DNA of 64,000 nt from Rossellomorea sp. y25 (GCF_038049935.1 NZ_CP145886.1:4207501-4271500); one strand, 5' to 3'. Numbered from the stretch's first letter, positions 36,694-45,386 are shown. Program-made: numbers and translations. The notes: generated by a model not told the origin, from the letters alone.

Positions 36694-37464
36694 TTAATTC
36701 AGCATTTCAACTTCGAGACGTAATAATTCCCTTAACGCTTGTGCAATATTCTCTGTCGCTTCTGTAACAATCTGTTCCCCTATCTCTCTCGATGCCTTTG
36801 TTGCGTCCCCGATACATCCATTTTTCGTCATTTCTTCATACTGATAGTATCCTTGAATCGCTTTTCCCGGTCTTAATTGTTTATATCTCCCCCCTTCACA
36901 GAAGTCTCCCGACGTCAATTTGTCCGGTCTGATCAAGTATGGTGCTAAGTAAAGCGCTTCTGATACTTCGCGTTCACAGCTATGCCCGAAAATCGGGGAA
37001 TGGATGAAATCCTTGATCGATTCTTTAGCAGATGAGGTGGTTTTTGCATAATAAACCTCAACCCCCTCCTCCTCTGACAGGACCGTGCTCGCCACACTTA
37101 ACGTCGATTGATTTCCCCCATGCGCATTTAGGAATAGAAATTTATTGATCCCATGACGCTTTAAAGAACGTACCATATCCCTTAAAATCGCGATTAATGT
37201 ATCCGGCTTCAGGGAAATGGTCCCCGGGAAATTCATGTGATGGGGAGATACGCCCATATTGACCGTCGGGGTAACGATCAGATGCGGGTGCATCCGCTCG
37301 GCAATTTTTTTCGCCATCTCGGTTGCAAGTACCGCATCACAGCTTTCAATCATGTGAGGACCGTGCTGTTCATGGGCCCCGATCGGTATGACCGCCATCT
37401 TAACGGTTTTTAACGCCTCCTCTACCTCTTCCCAAGTCATATTTGTCAGTACGTACGAATCCAT
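36694..37464 (-). CDS. Creatininase-family amidohydrolase
   Basis: A 256-residue protein with the family motifs PIGAHEQHGPHM, SCDAVLA, GVSPHHMNFPGTISL, LNAHGGN and FGHSCEREVSEALYLAP; the His, Asp and Glu residues that bind two metals are present. Members include creatininase, MftE and formamide-type amide hydrolases, all opening amide or lactam bonds. In this regulon it may open a cyclic or acyl amide in the substrate. The start at 37464 follows AAGGGGTGACAAT; the longer frame reaches through the operator. Confidence 0.85.
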   Translation of the reverse strand: MDSYVLTNMTWEEVEEALKTVKMAVIPIGAHEQHGPHMIESCDAVLATEMAKKIAERMHPHLIVTPTVNMGVSPHHMNFPGTISLKPDTLIAILRDMVRSLKRHGINKFLFLNAHGGNQSTLSVASTVLSEEEGVEVYYAKTTSSAKESIKDFIHSPIFGHSCEREVSEALYLAPYLIRPDKLTSGDFCEGGRYKQLRPGKAIQGYYQYEEMTKNGCIGDATKASREIGEQIVTEATENIAQALRELLRLEVEMLN

Positions 37465-37493
37465 ATTGTCACCCCTTACACTTTTTACGGTAT

Positions 37494-37506
37494 TTTGTAT
37501 ACCGAT
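37494..37506. promoter_or_regulatory. GTATAC operator before the creatininase-like gene
   Basis: TTTGTATACCGAT, 30 bases upstream of the start codon. Confidence 0.7.
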
Positions 37507-37523
37507 TAAAACCACAAAAAAAA

Positions 37524-37853
37524 TTAACCCTTTGCCTCTGCTGCCGCTTTTCTTTTCTTGACGTCCACACCTTCCTGCGTCAGTTCGATATCCGCTTTAA
37601 TGTTCAGCTGACACGTGAGCCGGTAGTTTTCATTCACCAATTCCCCCAGCATTTTATCCTCCTTCCAATTGGGTGGATCCAGGTTTTCACCGCCACTCAG
37701 CACTTTACATGTACACTTCGTACATTTCCCCATCCCGCATCCATATTTCAGTTTCGGAAACTGCTTAATTCCTGCCAGTACAACCAAATTAGCGCCATCT
37801 TTCACATCCTGTTCAACGATTCCACCTTCAACATACAGCTTGACATTTGGCAT
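37524..37853 (-). CDS. [2Fe-2S] ferredoxin (second of two)
   Basis: A 109-residue ferredoxin with GCGMGKCTKCTC (C-x4-C-x2-C) and the fourth Cys in YRLTCQL. It differs from the first ferredoxin enough to suggest a separate partner. The start at 37853 follows AAAGGAGTGTTTTGT. Its own operator lies upstream; the gene ends 18 bases before the next operator, so it may also run into the creatininase operon. Confidence 0.88.
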   Translation of the reverse strand: MPNVKLYVEGGIVEQDVKDGANLVVLAGIKQFPKLKYGCGMGKCTKCTCKVLSGGENLDPPNWKEDKMLGELVNENYRLTCQLNIKADIELTQEGVDVKKRKAAAEAKG

Positions 37854-37902
37854 ACAAAACACTCCTTTACCGTGACATTTATCACAATTTTTAGAATTTT
37901 CT

Positions 37903-37914
37903 TAAGTATACATA
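37903..37914. promoter_or_regulatory. Weak GTATAC operator before the second ferredoxin
   Basis: TAAGTATACATA keeps the core but not the flanking TTTGG/CCAAA. Confidence 0.5.
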
Positions 37915-38091
37915 TGAATCTATAAAAATGTAAACCCTTTCGTAAGGTTTTCTTACAAAAACGAGATTGGAAATGACTGTAAGTTTTGAAAGTGAAAAAG
38001 GATAAATTAGCGACGAATCAACAAATAAATAAAAATTCTGAAAACTATATTGATTTCATTCGGCTCTTCCTTTACACTGTAGACAAGAAGA

Positions 38092-38106
38092 TTTGGTATA
38101 CAAAAT
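38092..38106. promoter_or_regulatory. GTATAC operator before the 111-residue gene
   Basis: TTTGGTATACAAAAT, 42 bases upstream of the start codon; among the best matches to the family consensus. Confidence 0.75.
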
Positions 38107-38147
38107 ACAAAGTGTACTGAATCAATCATGAAGGAGTGGGTTTTATT

Positions 38148-38483
38148 ATGGAAAAGTATATTGTACTGACCAACAAGGATACCTTTCAGACGATACTAGA
38201 AAATGACGGATTCCAGCCTGTAGAAACGTATCACTTTTATTTCTTCGATAAATTGAAATCTTCCTATACCATTGCCAGAGTCCTGGATGACGATGCGAAG
38301 ATTCAATTGTATGAGAAGTATGAGGGGAAAGAGTATGTCAATCATATCCGGGTGAAGTTCTTCGAATCCTTCGAGACGATCGAAGGCGCACGCGAGGAGT
38401 TATATGAAATTGTGAAGGCGAATGGAAACAGCGAGGACTCGAAACATTCCAAGCTGGTTAAGTCTGATGAATTAGCTGTCTAG
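38148..38483 (+). CDS. Unknown 111-residue protein of the GTATAC regulon
   Basis: A soluble acidic protein beginning MEKYIVLTNKDTFQTIL, with an alternating pattern that suggests an alpha/beta ferredoxin-like fold (YHFYFFDKL, YTIARVLDDD, HIRVKFFES). I do not recognise the family. AAGGAGTGGGTTTTATT precedes the ATG at 38148. It has its own operator and terminator, and its divergence from the second ferredoxin gene supports co-regulation. It may be a small accessory subunit. Confidence 0.7.
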   Translation: MEKYIVLTNKDTFQTILENDGFQPVETYHFYFFDKLKSSYTIARVLDDDAKIQLYEKYEGKEYVNHIRVKFFESFETIEGAREELYEIVKANGNSEDSKHSKLVKSDELAV

Positions 38484-38512
38484 TAAAGTAATAACCTCAA
38501 TCTGTTATTATA

Positions 38513-38562
38513 CAGGCTTACTCGATCCTTTGGAATGTGGAGGGTTAGGTAAGCCTGCTTTT
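38513..38562 (+). terminator. Terminator after the 111-residue gene
   Basis: CAGGCTTAC pairs with GTAAGCCTG over a 27-base loop, followed by CTTTTTTG. Confidence 0.7.
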
Positions 38563-38579
38563 TTGTGGGAGTGATGGTT

Positions 38580-38770
38580 GATTTCCGTTCCGAATGACCT
38601 TTTTCCGCGGGGCTTGCGGTGAGATTCCTCTAAGTTAAGTACCTATGTTGTCTTAGCCCCTGGCTTTATATAACTTCCAGAATTGATGAATGATAGTTTG
38701 AAAACAGGGACCGTCCCTTTCCGCTCCAGGCACTTGCCTTCCGCTGCAATCCACTCTTTTCTGCTACATT
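38580..38770. repeat. Worn intergenic repeats
   Basis: TTTTTCCGCGGGGCTTGCGG near 38610 and CCGCTCCAGGCACTTGCC near 38730 look like degraded halves of a Bacillus intergenic repeat I know by its CCGCGGGGC core. A short GGGACCGTCCC palindrome lies at 38707. No gene is seen in 38563-38912. Confidence 0.4.
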
Positions 38771-38912
38771 TTGACGGACAAATTACGTGTTAAAAAAATA
38801 TAAAAAACAGACCTTATTTTAGATTGAGGGTTCTCCAAGACAAACTATCTAAATCTCCGCACCAATCAGCTCTTTTTGTATTCTATTTATTTTTAAAAGA
38901 GATCCCAACGAA

Positions 38913-38962
38913 AAACACCTTTGATTCTAGTATCTACAAACATACAAAAATCGAAGGTGTTT
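38913..38962 (-). terminator. Terminator after the 461-residue carrier
   Basis: AAACACCTTTGATT pairs with AATCGAAGGTGTTT over a 22-base loop; the minus-strand side continues into TTTTTCG. Confidence 0.7.
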
Positions 38963-38967
38963 TTTTC

Positions 38968-40353
38968 CTATATAAGAATCTGCAAAATGATGAGGTACGT
39001 CACGGTCAATGCCAGAAAAGAAATCGTAAATGTAAAATTCCAATTCGATACTTTGAAGGAGCTTGTCTTTACAATGGTAGACATTAGACCGATCGTTGCG
39101 TTATAGGGTCCCATGAGAAACGCAGATACTGCCCCTGCGAGCATGGAAACCGTCAGGATATAGGGTGAAACATCCAAGCTGTGAGGGTCAAGTGTTCCTG
39201 CCAGTAAGGCAAGTGCCACCGCTGGATGAAGTCCGATAAACGCCAGGATCAAAGGTATCAGAGGGATTAATAGGACAAAGATTTCAATCCCGATTGTATC
39301 CTTGAAAGCGGTAATCCATTCATTCACCAGATGATCTGTATGGGAGAATTCAATCGCCGATATAAAGAAACCTGCAGACAGAAAGATGAAAAACTGATCT
39401 TTCATTTTTAATAAATGGTGCTGATAGTGATCCACCAGCCCATTTTTAAAATTCCGTGCTTTTCCCAACAATAGACACCATATGAAAGCGAAGGGAATGA
39501 CGAGCAGTGACACGACGATCAAGAACGAAAGGGACAACCAATGCTCCAGGAATGAAATCACGACATTAAAGGCAAGGATCGCCAGCAAAATATGTGACAG
39601 CTTTCCTGCCCCCGCCTTTCCCTCCATCCCCTCAATGGCTGCAGCCGTCTCGTTAGCGGCGGGGCTTGTACGATAGGAAGGACGATTTCTCCTCTTTCTG
39701 AATCCGCCTGTATACCAATCAAGCAGCAGTCCCATCACACTTAAAGGAAGTACATAAGGAAGCAACCCGCCCCACTTCACCCCCGTCATATCAATTACGA
39801 TCCCGACAATCGGAGTCACCGGGGCCCACATCAACGGCATGGAGAATCCGTGAGTGATCGCTCTGCTCATGAACCTTTCTTTATCTTGGAGCGGAAAAGC
39901 ATCCGCAGCCGGCCTGACAGAGAAATACGTCATCGGCAGCGTGGCCAGATTCATGAAAATACTAAAGAAATATGAAATCCCTGATGTGAGACTATATAAG
40001 CTTGTTGAGGATTTCACCCTCCTGGATATAAAGCCTTGAATATTCTCAGAGTAGTTTCCGAGCTTGATAGGAAGCGCTAACAAAGGGACCAAAGCAAACA
40101 ACGTCAGAAGATTGAGCATCGGGCCGAATGAAAACAGAATATCTTTCAAACCGGCGTCACCCTTCAACAACATGATGAATCCCAATACAAGAAACGTCCC
40201 CCCTATCACCCTTACAAACTTGTTTACTCTGAATAAAGTGATCATGACAATCAGGAAGGAAATCACAGAAATGATGGGAGAAATATTGATACCACTGAAA
40301 AGTTCGTTGATCAAATAAAACAGGATGGAAACACCGGATAAGAATTTTATCAT
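38968..40353 (-). CDS. Polytopic membrane carrier of unknown specificity
   Basis: A 461-residue protein with about 11 membrane segments. It carries LATLPMTYFSVRPAADAFPL, MPLMWAPVTPIVGIVIDMTG and FIGLHPAVALALLAGTLDPHSL, a pattern seen in DUF401-like and other ion-transporter-superfamily carriers. Three GTATAC operators lie in its upstream region, so it is under the same control as the catabolic genes and could be a second importer or an exporter of a product. Confidence 0.7.
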   Translation of the reverse strand: MIKFLSGVSILFYLINELFSGINISPIISVISFLIVMITLFRVNKFVRVIGGTFLVLGFIMLLKGDAGLKDILFSFGPMLNLLTLFALVPLLALPIKLGNYSENIQGFISRRVKSSTSLYSLTSGISYFFSIFMNLATLPMTYFSVRPAADAFPLQDKERFMSRAITHGFSMPLMWAPVTPIVGIVIDMTGVKWGGLLPYVLPLSVMGLLLDWYTGGFRKRRNRPSYRTSPAANETAAAIEGMEGKAGAGKLSHILLAILAFNVVISFLEHWLSLSFLIVVSLLVIPFAFIWCLLLGKARNFKNGLVDHYQHHLLKMKDQFFIFLSAGFFISAIEFSHTDHLVNEWITAFKDTIGIEIFVLLIPLIPLILAFIGLHPAVALALLAGTLDPHSLDVSPYILTVSMLAGAVSAFLMGPYNATIGLMSTIVKTSSFKVSNWNFTFTISFLALTVTYLIILQILI

Positions 40354-40419
40354 CTAATCACCAATTCTTTTTTCTGATTATTCTATATATTAAACCTCTT
40401 GAGAATGAAAATCAATTGT

Positions 40420-40432
40420 ATGGTATACATTA
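40420..40432. promoter_or_regulatory. GTATAC operator before the 461-residue carrier
   Basis: TATGGTATACATT, 67 bases upstream of the carrier start. Confidence 0.65.
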
Positions 40433-40556
40433 TTTCAGAAAAAACCAGGTTTTTTGATTGTGTTTACTCTTTCCTATTACAACATAAGTATCGGTTCCTT
40501 GCTGATAATTGACTTATAACATGGATTTAATACGGTTTTCGGAAATCCACCTCTTT

Positions 40557-40574
40557 ATTATGGTATACCATAAT
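40557..40574. promoter_or_regulatory. Perfect 18-bp GTATAC palindrome
   Basis: ATTATGGTATACCATAAT is fully symmetric and is the best palindrome in the family. It lies midway between the carrier gene and the small gene at 40712, and may serve both. Confidence 0.75.
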
Positions 40575-40620
40575 GCTTTATTCATCTATTTTTTTACGTT
40601 AATTACATTTAAAATAAGGT

Positions 40621-40633
40621 ATTTGGTATACAA
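40621..40633. promoter_or_regulatory. GTATAC operator at the small-gene promoter
   Basis: ATTTGGTATACAA ends 7 bases before the -35 box at 40640. Confidence 0.7.
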
Positions 40634-40639
40634 TTATCA

Positions 40640-40668
40640 TTGACTTCCTATCATATCCTTCTTATACT
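40640..40668 (+). promoter_or_regulatory. Sigma-A promoter of the 28-codon gene
   Basis: TTGACT and TATACT are separated by exactly 17 bases, a close match to consensus. Confidence 0.8.
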
Positions 40669-40711
40669 AAAGATATTAAGAAAAATATAAAAATCTCCGG
40701 GAGGGGTCCAT

Positions 40712-40798
40712 ATGTTCCAACTATTATTTGGATCTAAACACGCTTTAGAAAAAGCAAACCGCAAATTTGCCAGACTAAAACGAACGTTAAAGTTTTAA
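40712..40798 (+). CDS. 28-residue basic peptide
   Basis: The frame (begins MFQLLFGSKHALEK, ends RLKRTLKF) is preceded by CCGGGAGGGGTCCAT. It has a consensus promoter, a regulon operator and a strong terminator of its own, so a 230-base transcript is predicted that can only encode this peptide. The peptide is rich in Lys and Arg with an aromatic start, and could be a helix. It may be a small regulator or stabilising subunit for a membrane protein of the regulon, or the RNA itself may be the product. Confidence 0.6.
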   Translation: MFQLLFGSKHALEKANRKFARLKRTLKF

Positions 40799-40858
40799 TG
40801 ATATAACATTTTGTCCAATGTATTTCTCAATTGGAAGGCAGTTCAGTTCCAGATCCAA

Positions 40859-40893
40859 GAGGTGTTCCAAGCACTAGGAGCACCTCTTTTTTT
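40859..40893 (+). terminator. Strong terminator of the 28-codon gene
   Basis: GAGGTGTTCC pairs with GGAGCACCTC (one G-T pair) around an 8-base loop, followed by seven T. Confidence 0.85.
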
Positions 40894-40965
40894 GGGACAT
40901 GGGGACAGGTATCGCGTCCCGGCACTTCTTATAGCGGGACAGGGTGCCTGTCCCCTTGTCCCCCG
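40894..40965. repeat. REP-like composite at the end of the ABC ATPase gene
   Basis: GGGACATGGGGACAGG, GCGTCCCGG, GGGACAGGGTGCCTGTCCCC and TTGTCCC in 72 bases. The right part lies within the coding region of the ATPase and supplies its last residues (GGQGDRHPVPL). Confidence 0.65.
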
Positions 40966-41870
40966 GATTCGTTCTGCAAAAAAATATCTTCCAAAGACGG
41001 TTCATCAACATTAATCCTGTATAAATCAATATTATGTCCGGTGAATGCCCGGACGATTTGCGGGATTTTCTTTTCTGATTCGATTACAAGAGATGTGACA
41101 TTTCCTCTTGTCTCGATCTCTTTTCCCACGGTTTCAAGGTACTGGTTGATGAGATGAGGGTTTCCGTTTTCCAGGGAAGAATGCTTGATCTCCACCTGGA
41201 TGGAGGAAGAATAATGGGCCCTTAATCCCTCTAATGTTCCTTCATTGATAATTTTTCCATCTTTCATGATAGCCATGCGGGTACAGATTTTTTCGACCTC
41301 ATTTAAGTTGTGGGAGGTCATGAAAATGGTTTTTCCTTCTCTCTTCAAATCCAATATTAGCTGCTGGATGCTAAGTCCTGATTCCGCATCGACACCTGAA
41401 GTTGGTTCATCCAAAAAGACCAGATCGGGGTCATGAACGATCGCCTGGGCAATCCCTAATTTTTTCTTCATACCGAAAGAAAATTTTCCGGCCTTTACGT
41501 TTGCATGTTCTAAAATCCCCACTCGATCCAGAACCTTTTTTCCTTGTGCCGTTGATATTTTTTTGCCGTTAATGCTGGCAAAATATTTTATGTGACCAAG
41601 TGCGGTTAAGGAATCATAAAAGGTTGAGTAATCAGGTAAAACCCCGATTCGGCTGTATACGTTCTCAAGCTTTGTTTCACCCAGCAGCTTGAATTCTCCT
41701 GAAGTAGGTTTTATCACCCCGGTGATCATATTGATAAAGGTGGATTTTCCTGCGCCATTCCTTCCCAGGAACCCGTATATCTCCCCTTTTTCCACATGTA
41801 AACTTACTTCACTGACTACCTTTTTGGAACCAAATTGTTTCGTGAGTCCGTTTGCCTCTATCACATTCAT
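40929..41870 (-). CDS. ABC transporter ATP-binding protein
   Basis: A 313-residue ATPase: Walker A GRNGAGKST near 37-45, signature FSFGMKKKLGIAQ, Walker B DLVFLDEP and the switch His in TSHNLNE. The C-terminal 85 residues are the usual extension of CcmA/BcrA-type ATPases. It overlaps the permease stop by one base (TAATG). The last eleven residues come from a REP-like repeat. Divergent to a two-component system, it may be its target. Confidence 0.9.
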   Translation of the reverse strand: MNVIEANGLTKQFGSKKVVSEVSLHVEKGEIYGFLGRNGAGKSTFINMITGVIKPTSGEFKLLGETKLENVYSRIGVLPDYSTFYDSLTALGHIKYFASINGKKISTAQGKKVLDRVGILEHANVKAGKFSFGMKKKLGIAQAIVHDPDLVFLDEPTSGVDAESGLSIQQLILDLKREGKTIFMTSHNLNEVEKICTRMAIMKDGKIINEGTLEGLRAHYSSSIQVEIKHSSLENGNPHLINQYLETVGKEIETRGNVTSLVIESEKKIPQIVRAFTGHNIDLYRINVDEPSLEDIFLQNESGGQGDRHPVPL

Positions 41871-42553
41871 TATAAATCTCTCCTCTTGAAGATCTCTCTT
41901 GCAACGATGAATAGTAATACCGCATAAATGAGATTGATTAAGATATAGTAACTTCCAAGCGTTGAATAATAATAGGGGGTTAAATACTTAAACCAGTTCG
42001 TATAAATGCTATCGGCATAGATCGCCCAAAAACTGAGCGCAGGGAACACAAGAGCGAATACGATGCCGAAAAACATCGAGACGGCAGGCTTCGGCATCAC
42101 AATGGAAAAGATAAGATTCAATGCCAGGGCGACCGAAAGAAACAACATGCAATCCACAACACCAAGCCATAGGAATTCTTTCGAAACAAATGTTACCAAC
42201 AGATAAGAAACCGTTATGCAAAAGAACCAGAAAAACCAAACCCCCAGATATTTTCCTAATAAAATCTTCGTTCGGGTGGTCTTCGTCACTAAAAATCTCA
42301 TCGTGCGGCTGCTGATTTCCCGGTTCATTAAATCATGAGACAGGCCTGCTATAAATAAAAACCCTAATCCAAATACGATCATCAGGGTTCCAATCGCAAA
42401 TCCATCCTTACTCCCACCTAAATCCAACTGATCTGCAACCGTAGTCATGAAATCTGCCAATACATAACTTATCCCAAAGATGATTGCGATGACGATGATC
42501 GATTTAACACTTTTAAAATGTCCTTTAAATTCATTCATGCATATTGCCCACAT
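41870..42553 (-). CDS. ABC transporter permease
   Basis: A 227-residue ABC-2-type permease with about six membrane segments (ISYVLADFMTTVADQ, IGTLMIVFGLGFLFIAGLSHDLMNREISSRTMRFLVT). The segment DLMNREISSRTMRFLVTKTTR is typical of the family. Paired with the following ATPase gene; together they could export a lipid-active compound or peptide. The start follows AAAGGAGTGGTAATGA. Confidence 0.85.
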   Translation of the reverse strand: MWAICMNEFKGHFKSVKSIIVIAIIFGISYVLADFMTTVADQLDLGGSKDGFAIGTLMIVFGLGFLFIAGLSHDLMNREISSRTMRFLVTKTTRTKILLGKYLGVWFFWFFCITVSYLLVTFVSKEFLWLGVVDCMLFLSVALALNLIFSIVMPKPAVSMFFGIVFALVFPALSFWAIYADSIYTNWFKYLTPYYYSTLGSYYILINLIYAVLLFIVAREIFKRRDL

Positions 42554-42645
42554 TCATTACCACTCCTTTCTAAAAATAGTATACTATTGGTAAATTAAGA
42601 TAAATTTAACTCATCCTTAACATTACCTTAAAAAGGAGCCGAGAA

Positions 42646-43359
42646 ATGGAAAAAGGAAAAATACTGATTGTAGACGATGAAGTGGAAATTCTAAAAATGA
42701 TAAAGCTGGTGTTAAACAAAGAAGGATTCCAGTCGGTGGAAACATGCACAACCGGGGAGGAGGCAATCAAATTAATGGAAGGCAATCGATATGATTTGAT
42801 CCTTCTGGATGTGATGCTCCCCGATATGCATGGATATGAGATTTGTTCAACGATCAGGAAGAAATCCAACGCTCCGATCTTCTTTATTTCGGCCCGGAAT
42901 TCTGATCTGGATAAATTGACCGGGTTCACCCATGGCGGTGATGACTATATCACCAAACCGTTCAATCCTCTTGAAGTGGCCGCAAGAGTAAAGGTCCAAA
43001 TGAAGCGGTATCTTGCCTCTCAAGGAGAGAAGGAAGAAGGAGAAATCCTGGACTTCGGTCATTTTAAGCTGAATACGAAATCGGCAGAGTTATGGGTTGA
43101 GGATCGCCTGGTCCCTTGTTCCGCTCAAGTATATAACCTCCTGCTTTTTTTCTGTAAAAACTCTGACAGGATCTTTTCAAAAGAGCAACTCTATCATCAA
43201 GTATGGAAAGATCATGTACTGATGGACGATAACACCGTCATGGTCCATATAAGAAAAATCCGCGAAAAAATCGAGAAAAACCCCAGCAAGCCAACTTTTT
43301 TGCAAACTGTCAGGGGGCTGGGATATAAGCTGGTAAGCGGAAAGAGCCGGACACTATGA
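42646..43359 (+). CDS. OmpR-family response regulator
   Basis: A 237-residue regulator. Receiver domain (1-120) has the acidic pair DDE at 10-12, phosphoacceptor Asp in LILLDVMLPDMHG, and the switch Lys in YITKPFNPLE. The C-terminal winged helix (about 135-235) contains DNTVMVHIRKIREKI and TVRGLGYKL. It starts after AAAAGGAGCCGAGAA and overlaps the kinase gene by 4 bases. Confidence 0.93.
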   Translation: MEKGKILIVDDEVEILKMIKLVLNKEGFQSVETCTTGEEAIKLMEGNRYDLILLDVMLPDMHGYEICSTIRKKSNAPIFFISARNSDLDKLTGFTHGGDDYITKPFNPLEVAARVKVQMKRYLASQGEKEEGEILDFGHFKLNTKSAELWVEDRLVPCSAQVYNLLLFFCKNSDRIFSKEQLYHQVWKDHVLMDDNTVMVHIRKIREKIEKNPSKPTFLQTVRGLGYKLVSGKSRTL

Positions 43360-45083
43360 ATCTACGAAAAAAACTGACCATACACTTTTTATCGCACTTC
43401 ATTTTCTTGTTAGTTGTCATCATTGTGCTGATCATCATTGCCCTTGTCACACTGTCCTTCATTATCTCTCAATCTGAGATGAAATCAGACTTCTCAAGAA
43501 CTTCCAAAGAGTACATTGAACACGCCATAGAGATTAAGGGACAGAAAGTGAACATAAATCAAGATGTGAAAGAATCTGTCAAAAAAAATGAAGGATGGCT
43601 GCAAGTCGTTAATCGGGATGGCCGCGTAATCGGTCAATACAATACTCCATCAGAATTGCCCGCTTCCTATACCTTCATGGATATACTCTCCTTAGAGAAC
43701 CGAATGTACAGAATGAACTATTGGAAAATCCCAGACGGCCACACCGTCATCTATGGGGAAAAAGTAAGAAGCATTAAAATCAAAAATGAACTGACCACAT
43801 TGGACGACTTTCCCGAAATCAGCAAGGAAGTTCAAGATTATTTAGTTCAAAACGATGCCTGGATACAGATCTATAACTCTGAGGGAGATATGATCAAGGA
43901 TTACGGAGCACCTAAGACGTTACACTACTCGTTTAACGAACTATTGGGAGTCAAGGAAGAACCGTGGAATTCAAAGTATGACCTTTCGTTATACCGTCCT
44001 GACAGCAGTAGTCATTTATATGTAATTGGTACGGAGAATACATACTACAGCCCCGATGCGATCACGGATGGCATGATCGACCGTTCGTTTATCAAAGGCT
44101 TCTTGATCGTTTCTACCATTCTTGGCCTAATGATCATATTACTGGGGCTATGGTACGGAAAGAAATTCGGGGTTCCTTTGTTGTATATGATGAAGTGGAT
44201 CAACGATATGTCTGAAGGAAAATATGTCATCCCTCTAAATAAAAAAGGAGTAAGCCCTTTACTAAATAAAGCAGGAATGCTGCATAAACGATACGCTTTC
44301 TTTAAGGATGTCGTTCATTCTTTGGAAAAGCTCACATCCACCTTGAAGAAAAATGAACAAATCCAGAAAAAAATGGACAAAACAAGAGAAGAATGGATTA
44401 CGGGTCTTTCCCATGATTTAAAGACTCCCATCAGCTCAATCTATGGATACTCCACCCTCCTCGTTTCTGATTCTTATACGTGGAGTCAAAACGAGATGAA
44501 TGAATTCGGGCAAATCATACAAGACAAATCCCATTATATGAGTGAATTAATTGAAGATCTGAACCTGACGTATCGACTGAAGAATGATGCCCTCCCCCTC
44601 CATAAAGAGAGAATCGACGTCATTTCATTCTTGCAAAAATGGATGACCCAGCATCAATCCTCTGATAAACCGATTCTTCTCGAGACAGCCCATCAGGTGG
44701 TGTTCCTCGATGTGGATCCAAAATGGTTTACGAGAATTATGAATAATTTAGTGGTCAATGCCATCAAACACAACCCTATCGGGACCATCATTAACATTAG
44801 GGTACTGAAGTCAGAGGACTCCATCATCATAAGTGTGGAAGACAACGGGACAGGGATCGATTCTGAAAGCATACAAAACCTATTTAATCAATATTACCGC
44901 GGCGGAAATACCAAAGACAGTGATAACGGCTCAGGATTAGGGATGGCCATTGCTCATCAGCTGGTGTCAGCACATGACGGAAAAGTCGAAGTAACGAGTA
45001 AGCTGAACACCGGAACAACCATCCGATTGATCTTTCCTCATAAGGGACGGAGGGACAGGTCCCTTGTCCCGAAATCTAAGTAG
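43356..45083 (+). CDS. Sensor histidine kinase with duplicated extracytoplasmic domain
   Basis: A 575-residue kinase: a transmembrane segment (about 10-38), an outside region (40-240), a second transmembrane segment (about 243-265), a linker, the H-box ITGLSHDLKTPISSIYGYSTLL (about 348-368) and ATPase domain with NNLVVNAIKHN, DNGTGID and GSGLGMAI. The outside region contains two similar halves (NEGWLQVVNRDGRVIGQY / NDAWIQIYNSEGDMIKDY), suggesting a tandem-duplicated sensor module. The C-terminal residues RRDRSLVPKSK derive from a REP-like repeat. Confidence 0.9.
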   Translation: MNLRKKLTIHFLSHFIFLLVVIIVLIIIALVTLSFIISQSEMKSDFSRTSKEYIEHAIEIKGQKVNINQDVKESVKKNEGWLQVVNRDGRVIGQYNTPSELPASYTFMDILSLENRMYRMNYWKIPDGHTVIYGEKVRSIKIKNELTTLDDFPEISKEVQDYLVQNDAWIQIYNSEGDMIKDYGAPKTLHYSFNELLGVKEEPWNSKYDLSLYRPDSSSHLYVIGTENTYYSPDAITDGMIDRSFIKGFLIVSTILGLMIILLGLWYGKKFGVPLLYMMKWINDMSEGKYVIPLNKKGVSPLLNKAGMLHKRYAFFKDVVHSLEKLTSTLKKNEQIQKKMDKTREEWITGLSHDLKTPISSIYGYSTLLVSDSYTWSQNEMNEFGQIIQDKSHYMSELIEDLNLTYRLKNDALPLHKERIDVISFLQKWMTQHQSSDKPILLETAHQVVFLDVDPKWFTRIMNNLVVNAIKHNPIGTIINIRVLKSEDSIIISVEDNGTGIDSESIQNLFNQYYRGGNTKDSDNGSGLGMAIAHQLVSAHDGKVEVTSKLNTGTTIRLIFPHKGRRDRSLVPKSK

Positions 45084-45142
45084 AGACTGGGGTTATACTC
45101 CCCTCCTCTTTTTCACTCTTGGGACAGAGTGCCTGTCCCCCC
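45044..45142. repeat. REP-like composite after the kinase gene
   Basis: Head GGGACAGGTCCCTTGTCCC, a middle hairpin region (GACTGGGGTTATACTCCCC) and tail GGGACAGAGTGCCTGTCCCC. It begins inside the kinase reading frame. Confidence 0.7.
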
Positions 45143-45386
45143 AACATACATAGATAAGGGAATATCAGAGAAAATGATTCTTTCGTCTGGTATTCTCTTT
45201 CTTGTTGAAAGAGAATGTACAATGCTATGATTAACTTCAAATACTAATATATTACATTTTTACATATAAAAGGGTATCGTGAATGTAACAGCTATAATTA
45301 TTATGAAGAATTCTAACAATCGTGATCATTATTCGAATGTTATACAAAAGCAATAAAACAACAATCAAACAGGAGGTGAACAAGTT

